Notes: generated by a model not told the origin, from the letters alone. A stretch of DNA of 39,757 bases from Mastigocoleus testarum BC008 (GCF_001456025.1 NZ_LMTZ01000009.1:1-39757), one strand, 5' to 3'; counted from the first letter of the stretch, positions 8,590-18,004 are shown. A program made the numbers and translations.

Positions 8590-8712
8590 TTGTCCTATGG
8601 ACACGCATTTAGCCTGCGGCGACGGCAGATAAGCAGGTAACGGCTCCGGATAATTATAGTCTCTAGCTGTGCTACCTACGGATTCACTAACATCGTAGAC
8701 GCGCTAAAAGCT
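8590..8712. repeat. dispersed GC-rich repeat cluster, copy 2
   Basis: The elements GTCCTATGGACACGC, GCGACGGCAGATAAGCAGG, GTAACGGCTCCGGAT and CATCGTAGACGCGC line up in the same order as in the cluster at 29576-29665 (GGCGTCGGCAGATCCGCAGG, GTGACAGCTCCGGAT). It sits between two glycosyltransferase genes. No coding frame is present. Confidence 0.75.
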
Positions 8713-8763
8713 ATGAGTCGCAAATTTTTACTTATTACATAATAAGAACTTAGATACTGTAGA

Positions 8764-8783
8764 AGACGCGATATATCGCGTCT
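8764..8783. repeat. perfect 20-bp palindrome
   Basis: AGACGCGATATATCGCGTCT reads the same on both strands. It belongs to the dispersed GAGACG...CGTCTC palindromes in this window. It lies about 85 bases beyond the stop codon of the glycosyltransferase gene at 8867-9781 (minus strand) and could form a strong hairpin in that transcript, but there is no T-run. Confidence 0.7.
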
Positions 8784-8866
8784 CCGTAACTCCTTAAAAC
8801 CAATATTTTCAAGTGTTGCTAAAGATTATTTTTATTTATCTCTACACACGACTAAATTCTCGGAAA

Positions 8867-9781
8867 TTATCCATTTTCCCCAGTAATTAGCAAATTGAAA
8901 GTACTTAACCTACGTTGGATTCTGTGATATTTTTCCTGAAAAAATCGCTTTAAAATTTCAATTGGAGCTAACGGAAAGGTCCAGCATAAACTTAACAAGG
9001 CTGCACGCTTTTGACCAAGTTCCTTTGATTTAACTACATGAGCGTACACAAAATCAACAAACGTCTTTGGGTGTGATTTAAATAAAGATTTATGCTTGCG
9101 TACCAAACGAATGAAATCGACTTGACGATGGGATGGATTACGCGAAAGTCGGGAACCAGAGTGCGCTAATTGTTTATAGGTCACTACAGGTATTCCCAAG
9201 ATAGAACAAACCGGATTTAGTCTCAAAAACATCTCTGTATGTTCGCGGGTCTGGAATGTCTCATCATAACCTGCAATACCAAGCAAAGTATCGCGCTCGA
9301 TAAACAGTGTCTGCTTTGATAAAAATGACTTTTCAGGAGGAATTTCTTCAAGAAAAAAATGTTTACCGCGTGGAAGAGTAGGAGGAACACGCCGTTCGAG
9401 AACTTCACCTTCCGCATTTACGACTTCCTTCGTAGATAACACCGCTATTGGTTTTGGAAGTTGTGTATCAGCAATCGCCTTAAGACATGCTGCAGCCATG
9501 TAAGGTAATAACCTATCATCATCATCTAGATAAGTGATCCATCTTCCACGTGCAGCTAATGCTCCAGCGTTGCGAACTGCTGCAATACCATTATTTTCAG
9601 ATTTCCTAATTACCCTTAATCGAGGATCGTCAGCTAAATCTACTGGAGGTTCTGAAGCATCATCAATAACAATAACTTCTAAATCCTCAATAGTTTGCTC
9701 TAAAGCACTCTTCACTGCATGGGGTACGAGATGTTGCCGATTGTGAGTAGGAATAATTATGCTAATTAAGGGATTACCCAT
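8867..9781 (-). CDS. family 2 glycosyltransferase
   Basis: A 304-residue GT-A enzyme. It has LISIIIPTHNRQHLVPHAV at the N-terminus, VIDDASEP (38-45), NNGIAAVRNAGALAARG (63-79) and the acidic metal site LDDDD at 85-89. The acceptor part contains GYDETFQTREHTEMFLRL, with the expected ED/EH-type acidic motif. The C-terminal 80 residues are basic and contain a hydrophobic stretch (AALLSLCWTFPLAPIEIL), which suggests membrane association. It follows the Wzt-like ATPase gene by 96 bases on the same strand, so it is probably part of the exporter operon. It differs from its GT2 neighbours in the DDDD motif and tail, so it is not a recent duplicate. Confidence 0.9.
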   Translation of the reverse strand: MGNPLISIIIPTHNRQHLVPHAVKSALEQTIEDLEVIVIDDASEPPVDLADDPRLRVIRKSENNGIAAVRNAGALAARGRWITYLDDDDRLLPYMAAACLKAIADTQLPKPIAVLSTKEVVNAEGEVLERRVPPTLPRGKHFFLEEIPPEKSFLSKQTLFIERDTLLGIAGYDETFQTREHTEMFLRLNPVCSILGIPVVTYKQLAHSGSRLSRNPSHRQVDFIRLVRKHKSLFKSHPKTFVDFVYAHVVKSKELGQKRAALLSLCWTFPLAPIEILKRFFQEKYHRIQRRLSTFNLLITGENG

Positions 9782-9877
9782 TATTCAATTCGGAATTTAT
9801 TCGTTCATAAAATATTCTCTAGATTATAAATACAATAGGGTAAAAAACACACAAAATTTGTATAAAGCCAATACAAA

Positions 9878-11158
9878 TTATTTACTAACAACTGCCCATT
9901 CACGCGGTTGATAAAATAAACATCTACTCACTGTTCTATTACTTTTAACAGTAAATCTAAAAGAATCAACAATATCAAAGGAATAAACGCCTTTTCTTAT
10001 GTATATTTTTGCACTATATATCCCAGGAGTTAAAGTGCAATAGGGCATGTGCATTTGAATCTCAGATCTACCTTTGTTGATACTTAAAAGGTTATTATCA
10101 CTATTAGAAGTAATATATAAGACTAAGCCCATTTCTCCCGAAAGAGATGTTATTAACATCCCTAAGTTAGCCCCATCAATGTCCTCGTGGGCTTGACATT
10201 CCGCACAAAAATAAGCTGATTCTCCAGACCACAAATTATCTAAAGTATTACCCTGGGGATCTTTAAAACTGAGAGAAAGAATATCTAAACCGTTACTTTC
10301 TGCTTTCGGTTTGGGAGACAATACCATTTGACCCAAAGCGTTATCTGTACCGCTCAAACAAAGGTCTTCTTCGTATCTACGAATTACTGATTCTGTTTCT
10401 CCATAGGTAATTAATTGACCCTTGCGCAAATAAACGGAGGATTCGCAAACATTGAGAATACTATGGGAGTTATGGGAAACTAAAATAAAAGCTGTACCTT
10501 TTTTGCGGATTTCTGCCAACTTGCGATGGCATTTCATTTTAAACTTAATGTCCCCTACAGCTAACACTTCATCGATTAGCAAAATATCTGGTTCGATGTG
10601 GACAGCACAAGCAAATCCTAACCTTGCAGCCATACCGGAACTATAGGTTTGTACCGGTGCATCAATCGCTTCTGCTATTTCTGCAAACTCTACAACTTCG
10701 TCAAATCTTTCTCGTATTTGCTGGGTGGACAAACCCAAAATTGACATATTCGCATAGATATTTTCTCGGCCAGATAAAATGGGATTGAATCCTGCTCCCA
10801 GTGCAATTAAAGGCGCAACTCTTCCTTTAATTTTAATTGAGCCTGTATCTGGTTTAATTAAGCCACTGATAATACGCAGTAAGGTACTTTTCCCTGCACC
10901 GTTTGATCCTACTAAACCTAAAGCTTCACCTTTTCGTAGTTTAAAGCTGACATCCTTAAGCGCCCAAAATTCTTTAGTGCGTAAAGTGTCACTTCTCCTA
11001 CTTCCACCAGTTAGTTCTGTGGCAATATCTGTGACACCATAAAACAAAGAGCGTTTTAAATCCCGACAAAATTTCTTGGAAACATCGTTTATCTCGATAA
11101 CAGCTTCATTGTCATCTTTTGGTGCAACTGCTACTTCTTTATCTTTTAAACTAGTCAT
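9878..11158 (-). CDS. ABC exporter ATPase for cell-surface polysaccharide (Wzt/TagH type)
   Basis: A 426-residue protein. The ATPase domain has Walker A GSNGAGKST (84-92), signature SSGM (173-176), Walker B ILLIDE (192-197) and the switch histidine in SHN (229). Its segments GRVAPLIALGAGFNP and LSGRENIYANM are typical of the polysaccharide/polyol-phosphate exporter ATPases. Residues about 290-420 form a beta-rich extension like the carbohydrate-binding C-terminal domain of Wzt, which in known systems recognises the modified end of the glycan. It powers export together with the permease encoded just upstream; the permease stop codon and this ATG are one base apart, so the two are translationally coupled. 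All catalytic motifs are intact. In Wzt the C-terminal domain sets specificity; here the ligand is unknown. Confidence 0.93.
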   Translation of the reverse strand: MTSLKDKEVAVAPKDDNEAVIEINDVSKKFCRDLKRSLFYGVTDIATELTGGSRRSDTLRTKEFWALKDVSFKLRKGEALGLVGSNGAGKSTLLRIISGLIKPDTGSIKIKGRVAPLIALGAGFNPILSGRENIYANMSILGLSTQQIRERFDEVVEFAEIAEAIDAPVQTYSSGMAARLGFACAVHIEPDILLIDEVLAVGDIKFKMKCHRKLAEIRKKGTAFILVSHNSHSILNVCESSVYLRKGQLITYGETESVIRRYEEDLCLSGTDNALGQMVLSPKPKAESNGLDILSLSFKDPQGNTLDNLWSGESAYFCAECQAHEDIDGANLGMLITSLSGEMGLVLYITSNSDNNLLSINKGRSEIQMHMPYCTLTPGIYSAKIYIRKGVYSFDIVDSFRFTVKSNRTVSRCLFYQPREWAVVSK

Positions 11159-11159
11159 G

Positions 11160-12035
11160 TTAGGAACTTACTCTTTCAACCACAAAAGGCATAGCTAAAC
11201 GAAATCCAATCCAGGTTAAAAATAAACCCACAATAGTGACAAGACTCACTACCCAAAATCCCACAGTTTGAGTTAATAATCCAGTGGTTGCTAACTCTCT
11301 GGTAGTAACTAATAGGGGGGTTACTGGGTTAAATTTGACCAAAAATCCAAACACTCCATCGTTAGGAACCGGATACACCACAGGAGTTAAAAACAACCAA
11401 AATCCAGTTACCAGCGTTAAACCTTTGGATATATCTTGATATAAAACCCCAAAAGGAGATAGCATCACGCCGATAAATGTTCCAAACATAACCAAGTGTA
11501 TTAATGCCACAGGAGCTAAAATTACTGACCAGGTTATGGGAATTTGAAACCAAATAAATAAAGCAGTAATTAAAATTAATTTTATTGAAAAGTTAAAAAA
11601 TACTTCTCCCAATTTTGACAATATTAAAGCTTCTCGAGGAAACTTAACCCTGGCTAACATTGGCTTGGCTGTTGTAACCGCTTGAATTGGACCACTAATT
11701 GCTTCCACAAAGGTTTGCCAAAGAGCAGTACTAAACATTACGTAAGCAGGGTAAGGTAAGGAAGTTTCACCCACATTAATGACTTTGGCTTCATTGGCTA
11801 AATTAAATCCAGCAGCCATGACAATCGGCGGAATAAATGCCCAAATAATTCCTAAGAAGGACTGACGGTATTGGGCGCTAATATCCCTGACCATCAGTCT
11901 CCAGGCAAGTTCGCGAGAAGCTAGTAAATCTAGCCACATTTGTCTCAGTAATTGCCGAGGATGTCGTAATTGACTTTCGGGTGTATAAAATTCTTCTGGT
12001 CGTCTCGAAGGCTGTAAATGTTTACGTCGTTTCAA
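11160..12035 (-). CDS. ABC-2 type polysaccharide export permease (Wzm/TagG type)
   Basis: A 291-residue inner-membrane protein with a cytoplasmic N-terminus of about 70 residues (RELAWRLMVRDISAQYRQSFLG, the usual amphipathic lead-in) and about six hydrophobic segments (IIWAFIPPIVMAAGF, LILITALFIWF, ALIHLVMFGTFIGVML, LVTGFWLFLTPVVYPVP and two near the C-terminus). LGIIWAFIPP and the WLFLTPVVYP motif are typical of O-antigen/teichoic-acid export permeases. The start is TTG at 12035: an in-frame TAA lies two codons upstream and AAAGGG about eleven bases before it. It forms a pair with the ATPase gene one base downstream. There is a gap of about 300 bases, filled by a repeat cluster, to the upstream glycosyltransferase gene. 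Confidence 0.92.
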   Translation of the reverse strand: MKRRKHLQPSRRPEEFYTPESQLRHPRQLLRQMWLDLLASRELAWRLMVRDISAQYRQSFLGIIWAFIPPIVMAAGFNLANEAKVINVGETSLPYPAYVMFSTALWQTFVEAISGPIQAVTTAKPMLARVKFPREALILSKLGEVFFNFSIKLILITALFIWFQIPITWSVILAPVALIHLVMFGTFIGVMLSPFGVLYQDISKGLTLVTGFWLFLTPVVYPVPNDGVFGFLVKFNPVTPLLVTTRELATTGLLTQTVGFWVVSLVTIVGLFLTWIGFRLAMPFVVERVSS

Positions 12036-12230
12036 TATTTATGACCCTTTATTAAAGTTTGTAGTTGTTAATTCATAATGAGATCCGCCCTGACGGAGGA
12101 ACGTAATTTGTAGTTCGTGTAGGGTTAAGATTTTAGGCAAGGACATTTCCTGTGATCTAAGCAAAATATAACGCCCTAACCTACATGCTTACTCCTACAG
12201 TTTGTAACTTAAACTTGCTATAGCAAGTGC

Positions 12231-12325
12231 AAATTACGTTAGCGCAGCGTGTCCGTTAGCCCGCACCTGACGGTGTTCAGCGTAGCTGCGTCAACAAACG
12301 GCTCCGCCGCGTACGATAGGACATA
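12231..12325. repeat. dispersed GC-rich repeat cluster, copy 3
   Basis: It contains TTAGCGCAGCGTGTCCGTTAG, CACCTGACGGTGTTCAGCG and GGCTCCGCCGCGTACGATAGG. It is strikingly GC-rich in an AT-rich spacer and shares words with the clusters at 6850, 8590 and 29576. It fills the gap between the glycosyltransferase gene and the exporter permease gene, starting about 90 bases before the former's stop codon is passed in transcription, and may affect read-through between them. Confidence 0.7.
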
Positions 12326-12339
12326 TTACGAGTTACAAA

Positions 12340-13407
12340 TTATGACGATGCTGTTGTAACTGTAGATTGCTGAGTTTTTGTAGTCGATATCAGTTTATTA
12401 GGTAAATACTTGTTCGCGTAGCGATTTGTGACAAATTTATTAAAGAATTTATCTATCGGTTTGAGGATTTTACCGAATACGCGAGCCAAAGAACGATTAC
12501 CAAAGGCTAATTTACGAGACAAAGGATCGACAATTGTCATCCGTCTGCGCCAACCCAATCTGTTGTATTTATTTTTAAAATATTGATCTTCTGTTGCATT
12601 CCACTTTTCGCGCAGACGTTTTAAGCTGTTGAGTTCCCAAGCATCGCTCCAACGCAGCATGTAGTAGTGCAAATCTGAAAATTCTAGGGGTGGTCCAGGA
12701 ACATAGGTGACCAAAGAATCGGGTTCTAAATAAATACTACCTCCCGCCTCAGTTACCAACATGCATAAATCAACATGCTCTTTTGTATTAAACAACTGTT
12801 CGTCTAAAACGCCAATTTTATCGAAGATATCTGTCCGTACCATCATGCAGTGAAACTCTGCTAACCCAGTTTTTTCACGTTTTAACTGCGGACGTATTTG
12901 CTCGACTTTACGACCTTGTTTGTATATTTTCTCAATAATTTGACGCCTGACATTTCCGTCTTTCTCAATGACTTTTACCCCTGATTCACCTCCAGCACAA
13001 TGAACCTCCGTATGCAATGGCAAAAATTGACATACTAAAGGACTAACAACTGTTGCACCTGTAGATTCAGCACAGTCAACCATAGCTTTCAACCAGCCAG
13101 GAGTAACAGCTACATCATTATCGATAAAAACAATATATTTGCTTTTTACTTGGCGCAAACCTAAGTTACGAGCGTGGTTGGGAGAAAGGTAACAGTCAGT
13201 ACGAATGTGCTGAAAGTTCTTCTCTTTGGCTTTGCTGGCAATATAATTTTTTATATCTTTGGGAGAGCCGCCATCTACATAAATTAGTTCGAATGGATAC
13301 TCTGTATGTTCGTAAATACTTTCTAGAGATTCGCGGGTGTAGCTGAAACGTTCTCTGGGAGCAACGACAATTGTTACATCTTTTGCTGTTGTGTTTGAAA
13401 GGCTCAT
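12340..13407 (-). CDS. family 2 glycosyltransferase, large acceptor domain
   Basis: A 355-residue GT-A enzyme with VTIVVAPRERFSYTRESLESI at the N-terminus, YVDGGSP (43-49), SPNHARNLGL (75-84) and the metal motif DND at 96-98 (VFIDNDVAVTPGWL). Further on, LAEFHCMMVRTDIFDKIGVLDEQLF and TKEHVDLCMLVTEAGG give the acceptor and catalytic-base region. The C-terminal 100 residues are basic. No membrane helix is seen. AAGGA lies six bases upstream of the ATG at 13407. The gene follows the GT4 gene by about 97 bases on the same strand, so the two probably share a transcript. A role in assembling an exported glycan is inferred from the neighbouring Wzm/Wzt pair. Confidence 0.9.
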   Translation of the reverse strand: MSLSNTTAKDVTIVVAPRERFSYTRESLESIYEHTEYPFELIYVDGGSPKDIKNYIASKAKEKNFQHIRTDCYLSPNHARNLGLRQVKSKYIVFIDNDVAVTPGWLKAMVDCAESTGATVVSPLVCQFLPLHTEVHCAGGESGVKVIEKDGNVRRQIIEKIYKQGRKVEQIRPQLKREKTGLAEFHCMMVRTDIFDKIGVLDEQLFNTKEHVDLCMLVTEAGGSIYLEPDSLVTYVPGPPLEFSDLHYYMLRWSDAWELNSLKRLREKWNATEDQYFKNKYNRLGWRRRMTIVDPLSRKLAFGNRSLARVFGKILKPIDKFFNKFVTNRYANKYLPNKLISTTKTQQSTVTTASS

Positions 13408-13504
13408 GACTTAATCCTTGCTTAATAACTTAATTTAGACTTCGGTTCAAACAAAAAATACCTGTGTGGATTTGTATTTCTCAGCTGTTTTAACAACTTC
13501 TAAT

Positions 13505-14788
13505 TTATTGGGGAGTCAGGGAATAAGTCCGCACTGTTTCTGATACAGTAGGTAGCTTATCTATTGAGACCTGATGATAGATCCGCTCTAATTCATCATT
13601 AAGATTATTGATATCATAATGTGCTTCTACATATTCTCGACCGGATGAACCCATGCTCGACCAAATCTCTGGATGCTCGATCAGGTAGATTAATTTTTCT
13701 GCGATCGCAGTTTCATCTTTTTCCGGGACTAAAAATCCTGATACTCCATCTTTAACTAATTCTGGTATCCCACCATGAAAGGTACTAACCACAGGTAAAC
13801 CCATAGCCATGGCTTCTTTTAAAGTATTTACTGGAGCGTCTTGATTCCCATCACTAGCGGTGACACTAGGAGCAACAAATATGTGAGTCTTATTGAGAAC
13901 TTCGATGATCTCCTTTTGATTCATCCAACCCAGTAGTTGTACTTTATCACCGATATTAAGTTCTTGAATAACTTGCTCAAAGTGTTCTTTTAAAGGTCCG
14001 TCCCCAATAATTTTAAATTCAACATTTGGTTGAAATTCAGCAACTTTAGCGATCGCGCGAATGGCATATTCTATGCCTTTTTTCTCTACGAGACGACCGG
14101 TAGTTGCAATCTGAATTGTTTCCCCAGGAGTAATGTTGCGAGTTTGAAAAATAAATCGACTGCAATCAATCCCCGAACCGTGAACAACTATTTTTTTCGG
14201 GTCACAACCCAATTTAATCGCCCGTTGTCGAAAAAATTCGCAGTTTGCGAGGAAGAAATCTCCTTTAAGTAACAGTTCATCGTATACATCGTTTCCTTCT
14301 TCCTGGAGATAGTAACTGATATCATAGCCACGAAAAGATGTAATTAATTTGCCTTTGAGAGCCCCAATATCCCGGTATAACATCCCCTCAAGACCATGCA
14401 TCCCAAATTGACAATGAATTATATCGTAGGGTTCCGACTCTAACATTTGTACTATCGAGTACATTAACCTTAAAGACAGAGCCTTTTTGCCGTATTTTAG
14501 AAAGTTAAATGAGTACAAAAAAGCTAAAGGTGCTTTATGGAAGTTTGTTATAAATAATCCGAACCCTTTAATCAATCGCCACAAATAACTTCTTGGTGCT
14601 TGCTCCAACAGAGTTGTTTTTTCAAGCAAATTATACTTAGTTATATCAGTATGATATTTCGACATATTACCGCGATTTTTGGTATATATGTGAATATCAT
14701 GTCCGCGATTAATCAAACCCACAATTTGATTAACAATGAAGGTTTCTGAAATTACAGGGAACGTATCTACCAGGAAAGCAATTCTCAT
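13505..14788 (-). CDS. family 4 glycosyltransferase (GT-B fold)
   Basis: A 427-residue retaining enzyme. The N-terminal Rossmann domain opens MRIAFLVDTFPVISETFI, the start typical of the WcaL/colanic-acid-type branch. The C-terminal domain carries VVHGSGIDCSRF, TTGRLVEKKGIEYAI, FKIIGDGPL and the donor-binding E-x7-E motif in LKEAMAMGLPVVSTFHGGIPE. The length and both domains are normal for the family, so the gene is complete. It is the first gene of the minus-strand polysaccharide block; an AT-rich, gene-free 590 bases upstream should hold the promoter. It presumably adds a hexose to a lipid-linked glycan at the cytoplasmic face. Confidence 0.92.
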   Translation of the reverse strand: MRIAFLVDTFPVISETFIVNQIVGLINRGHDIHIYTKNRGNMSKYHTDITKYNLLEKTTLLEQAPRSYLWRLIKGFGLFITNFHKAPLAFLYSFNFLKYGKKALSLRLMYSIVQMLESEPYDIIHCQFGMHGLEGMLYRDIGALKGKLITSFRGYDISYYLQEEGNDVYDELLLKGDFFLANCEFFRQRAIKLGCDPKKIVVHGSGIDCSRFIFQTRNITPGETIQIATTGRLVEKKGIEYAIRAIAKVAEFQPNVEFKIIGDGPLKEHFEQVIQELNIGDKVQLLGWMNQKEIIEVLNKTHIFVAPSVTASDGNQDAPVNTLKEAMAMGLPVVSTFHGGIPELVKDGVSGFLVPEKDETAIAEKLIYLIEHPEIWSSMGSSGREYVEAHYDINNLNDELERIYHQVSIDKLPTVSETVRTYSLTPQ

Positions 14789-15375
14789 GAAAATTATGCT
14801 GCTAAGTGATTAGACTAAATCTCAATGTTCTCGGTTCAATTTATTCTTTGGGGTTGGAAACAAAATAAATACTAAAAATAAGTATTAAAAATAAATATTA
14901 AATATAAATATTAAATATAAAAAATCCTCTAAAAATATAAGTCCCTCTAGCTTGGGATTAAATACTTGAGATTGACTGTTAGAGAATCGACTGATTTAAA
15001 TATCGAGTTAGTGAAATAATCAACATTTTTTGAAGACAAAACCCCAATCTTGATTGCGTATAATATAAAACAGGAAATCTAGTAATGTATTACCGGTAGT
15101 TAATTTCGCTCCTAAACATACACCAAATCTGCAATTAAATATTAGGTAACAATTGCAAAGATTAATTTTTTTTAGAAAAAAAAGCAACCTAAAAAAAACA
15201 ATTTTTATGAGATGTTTAATTTCAGGCTGAGAATAAAATATTTTATTAAAGATATTTTCTGTTTGGCTTAACTATTTTTATCGAATAAATCGTTCGCACT
15301 AAAGAATTATTTTCTTCGAATTATAGGTGTAATGAGAGCGAACACTCTGTCTGGAGAAATAGAAAAATATTCAAA
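14789..15375. other. AT-rich intergenic region
   Basis: There is no gene in 587 bases. Apart from the A/T tandem repeat at 14862-14923, it is A/T-rich sequence with homopolymer runs (for example 15176-15200). It probably holds the promoter of the polysaccharide block at its left end and the 3' end of the tsaB transcript at its right end. Confidence 0.5.
14862..14923. repeat. A/T-only tandem repeat, 13-14 bp unit
   Basis: AAATAAATACTAAA, AATAAGTATTAAAA, ATAAATATTAAAT and ATAAATATTAAAT follow directly. About four and a half units lie 75 bases upstream of the GT4 start codon. Confidence 0.6.
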
Positions 15376-16050
15376 CTAAATATCTACTGGATGCTGACCA
15401 TAAAATGGTAGTGCTTCCGACCATAGAGGAAATTTATCCTTGCACCAGTCAATATAAGCTAAATCTAAAATACTAGTGACTGTTTTTGCTAACTCAGAAT
15501 TAGCTTCAAGCAGTTGATAGTTCAGATTAAGTTTCGACAATTTTTCTTGCCAACTTTCAGGAGTTAATACTGTATCTGGTAATAAAACTTTAAATGGGGA
15601 AATATTTGGTGTAGTTTGATAAATAGCTGTGAATAATTTACCTCTTTGTGCTGGCATTTGTACTGCTAACGTTTTTTCACCTTTGCCCTTATTAAGCTCG
15701 AGATTGGTAAGATAATGCCAAGCAAACGCAGCTAATGTGGAGATACCAAATACAGGGATGTCTAATTGTTGTCCTAAAGTTCTAGCAGTCACCATCCCAA
15801 TTCTCGTTCCTGTGTAACCCCCCGGACCTTTGGCGACAGCAATAAAAGCTAAATCTTGCCATTGTTGTGGTTTAATAAATTCGATCAGGCATTGGTGCAT
15901 CTGGCTGGATAACTCTCGTTCTAGATTCCAAACCTTAGAACGCTTATCCCCTCCGTCAAAGTTACTAATTGCTAAACCTAATTCCGGAGTTGTAGTATGT
16001 AAGGCTAAAACATACTTTTTAGATTGAAGATGCTCTTGTTTTCTGCTCAA
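15376..16050 (-). CDS. tsaB: tRNA N6-threonylcarbamoyladenosine (t6A37) biosynthesis protein TsaB
   Basis: A 224-residue member of the ASKHA fold. It has VLALHTTTPELGLAI near the N-terminus and the diagnostic GPGGYTGTRIG at 75-85, followed by ARTLGQQLDIPVFGISTLAAFA. TsaB pairs with TsaD, and with TsaE, to transfer threonylcarbamoyl to A37 of tRNAs that read ANN codons. TsaB itself lacks the TsaD metal-binding histidines, as here. The C-terminal half is variable, as is normal for the family. The start is a TTG at 16050; no ATG lies before the conserved VLALHTT. It faces 590 bases of gene-free sequence on its 3' side and is followed upstream by ycf34 on the same strand, 370 bases away, so an operon is doubtful. 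Confidence 0.92.
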   Translation of the reverse strand: MSRKQEHLQSKKYVLALHTTTPELGLAISNFDGGDKRSKVWNLERELSSQMHQCLIEFIKPQQWQDLAFIAVAKGPGGYTGTRIGMVTARTLGQQLDIPVFGISTLAAFAWHYLTNLELNKGKGEKTLAVQMPAQRGKLFTAIYQTTPNISPFKVLLPDTVLTPESWQEKLSKLNLNYQLLEANSELAKTVTSILDLAYIDWCKDKFPLWSEALPFYGQHPVDI

Positions 16051-16420
16051 AGGTCAACTAGAGATTAATTAGAATTAAATTATTTTACCGGTTAATTTAA
16101 CCATGTGAGTTTGACAATCGGCAACATCTGGAGAACTTTTGGAAAAGTATTAGTTTTAGGTTTGTTTCAGCAAAAGAGCCCAAACGAAGCCAGCAAAAAT
16201 TAAGAAACAATTAATTTTACTACCGATAAACTTAGAGACCGCAAATTAGGAAACAGAAAAAAAGAAAGCAAAAAATTACCCAATAATCTTATGGCGTTAA
16301 CGTTTTTCTTTGAGAAGGTGGATTAAATTTAGATTAAACGAGCTATGGAATTTTGGGTACTTGCGATCGAATCTAAGGTACTTTTAGCATTCTCTAAAGC
16401 AGCATTATAAAAATTTGTAA
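16051..16420. other. spacer between ycf34 and tsaB
   Basis: No frame, repeat or hairpin of note is seen. It is AT-rich and most likely includes the promoter of tsaB. Confidence 0.4.
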
Positions 16421-16669
16421 TTAAGTTGGTATTGCTTCACCAGGACGTAACCTAGACCATTTTCCAGCATCTTTCTTAAAGCTAAGACAGCCAACCACAT
16501 CCCATTCCATTTCAATTATGTCTTCACGGGGACGAATATTTACATTGATGGATGGTTCATTAGGTTCAAAATCAGGCTCCTCAGTTAAATGAGGTTGCTG
16601 ATGCTGGGTTTCTACTGCATTGTAAGTGACACAGCGATCTACATAGTGGCAGTTGACACAAATACACAT
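16421..16669 (-). CDS. ycf34: Ycf34 family protein (iron-sulfur, photosynthesis-related)
   Basis: An 82-residue protein starting MCICVNCHYVDRCVTYNAVE, with cysteines at 2, 4, 7 and 13, and ending with MEWDVVGCLSFKKDAGKWSRL. This matches Ycf34, a small protein of cyanobacteria and red-algal plastids. In Synechocystis it has been reported to bind an iron-sulfur cluster and to affect photosynthetic electron flow. The length is normal. It is divergent from the tRNA nucleotidyltransferase gene, with 84 bases between the start codons, so both promoters overlap in that short spacer. No role beyond the family knowledge can be read from the sequence. Confidence 0.92.
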   Translation of the reverse strand: MCICVNCHYVDRCVTYNAVETQHQQPHLTEEPDFEPNEPSINVNIRPREDIIEMEWDVVGCLSFKKDAGKWSRLRPGEAIPT

Positions 16670-16753
16670 AGGGAAATCAACTCCAATACCTTTATTGTTA
16701 ATCTAGCTTAATAACTGGCTTTATTACTAGCCGGAAGGTTTATTTTTATTACA

Positions 16754-18004
16754 ATGTCAAACTTCCTTAATTCTCTCGTCTGTCCGGGAAATTGTCCCTT
16801 TGACTTAGAACTTTTACCAAAGCCAGCTTACATTGTTGGCGGTGCAGTGCGGGATGGGCTTTTAGGTCGAAAACGAGAATATCTAGATTTAGATTTTGTA
16901 TTACCTGGCGATGCTGTGGGTGTAGCGCGTAACATTGCTAAGCATTATCAAGCTGGGTTTGTTTTACTTGATGCAGAAAGAGAAATTGCTCGCGTAGTTT
17001 TTCCCAACGCAACAGCAGATTTTGCTCGACAAGAAGGAGATACTCTGGAAGTTGATTTGCACCGACGCGACTTTACAATTAATGCGATCGCCTATGACCC
17101 ATATAGGCAAAAAATAATCGATCCACTCAAAGGTGAAGAGGATATTAAAGCAGGTATTCTGAGGATGGTATCACCTGCAAATTTACAAGATGATCCCTTG
17201 CGATTATTACGGGGATATCGTCAAGCATCTCAATTGGGTTTTAGCATTGAAGCCAAAACTCAAGCCGCTATCTGTTCCTTAGCTTCACATGTTACTTCAT
17301 TAGCTGCGGAGAGAGTAAGGGTAGAAATTAGTTACATGTTAACAAAACCTGAAGGAACTCCTTGGTTAAAAAAAGCTTGGGAAGATAATTTACTATCACC
17401 ATTTTTTAAAAGTGCTACTCCCGAGCGCGTAGCTAAATTGATGGAGGTGGATCGAGCTGCTTCCTTACTCGCTCAAAGTTGGATGGAGTTAGGGAAGAAA
17501 TTTCCAGAATATATTCGGGATACCGTCAAAACCACTTGGCTGGGTATTGCTAAACTTGCGATGCTCGCAAGCCCAGATCCAGAAGTAGCAGAAATTGAGT
17601 TACAAAACTTAACTTATAGCCGTGCAGAAATTAAAGCTGTTACCACTGCTCTGAAATCCTTAAAAACCTTGAATTCAGGTGAGATGTCCTTAAGAGAACA
17701 GTTTTTTTTCTTCCAAACAGCGGGAGATGTATTCCCAACTACAACAATTTTATTTATGGCAGATAATAATAGGGTAGAGGCGATCGCACCCTTGATCGCT
17801 CGCTACCTTGACCCTGATGATCTGGTTAGTCATTCCACTCAGTTAGTGAGTGGTAAGGATATTATATTATATCTAAATATACCTTCTTCGCCACTAGTAG
17901 GGGAATTGTTGACAGAAATCAAAGTGGCACAAGCTGAAGGCAAAGTATCTACGCCCCATGAAGCTATAGAGTTTGCCCGTCAGCTAATAGAAGATTGGAA
18001 TTAA
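16754..18004 (+). CDS. cca: tRNA nucleotidyltransferase, CCA-adding enzyme family
   Basis: A 416-residue class II nucleotidyltransferase. The head domain shows YIVGGAVRDGLLG (26-38), with the catalytic acidic pair in LDLDF (44-48), then RRDFTINAIAYD (104-115). The neck has DDPLRLLRGYRQASQLGF, the nucleotide-selecting segment. The remainder is helical body and tail, with GEGK-like KVSTPHEAIEFARQLI at the end. The enzyme adds the CCA end, or in organisms that split the task only part of it, to tRNA 3' ends. Which variant this is cannot be told by eye, and the head lacks an HD domain. GGAAGG lies about 15 bases before the ATG. It is divergent from ycf34. Confidence 0.92.
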   Translation: MSNFLNSLVCPGNCPFDLELLPKPAYIVGGAVRDGLLGRKREYLDLDFVLPGDAVGVARNIAKHYQAGFVLLDAEREIARVVFPNATADFARQEGDTLEVDLHRRDFTINAIAYDPYRQKIIDPLKGEEDIKAGILRMVSPANLQDDPLRLLRGYRQASQLGFSIEAKTQAAICSLASHVTSLAAERVRVEISYMLTKPEGTPWLKKAWEDNLLSPFFKSATPERVAKLMEVDRAASLLAQSWMELGKKFPEYIRDTVKTTWLGIAKLAMLASPDPEVAEIELQNLTYSRAEIKAVTTALKSLKTLNSGEMSLREQFFFFQTAGDVFPTTTILFMADNNRVEAIAPLIARYLDPDDLVSHSTQLVSGKDIILYLNIPSSPLVGELLTEIKVAQAEGKVSTPHEAIEFARQLIEDWN

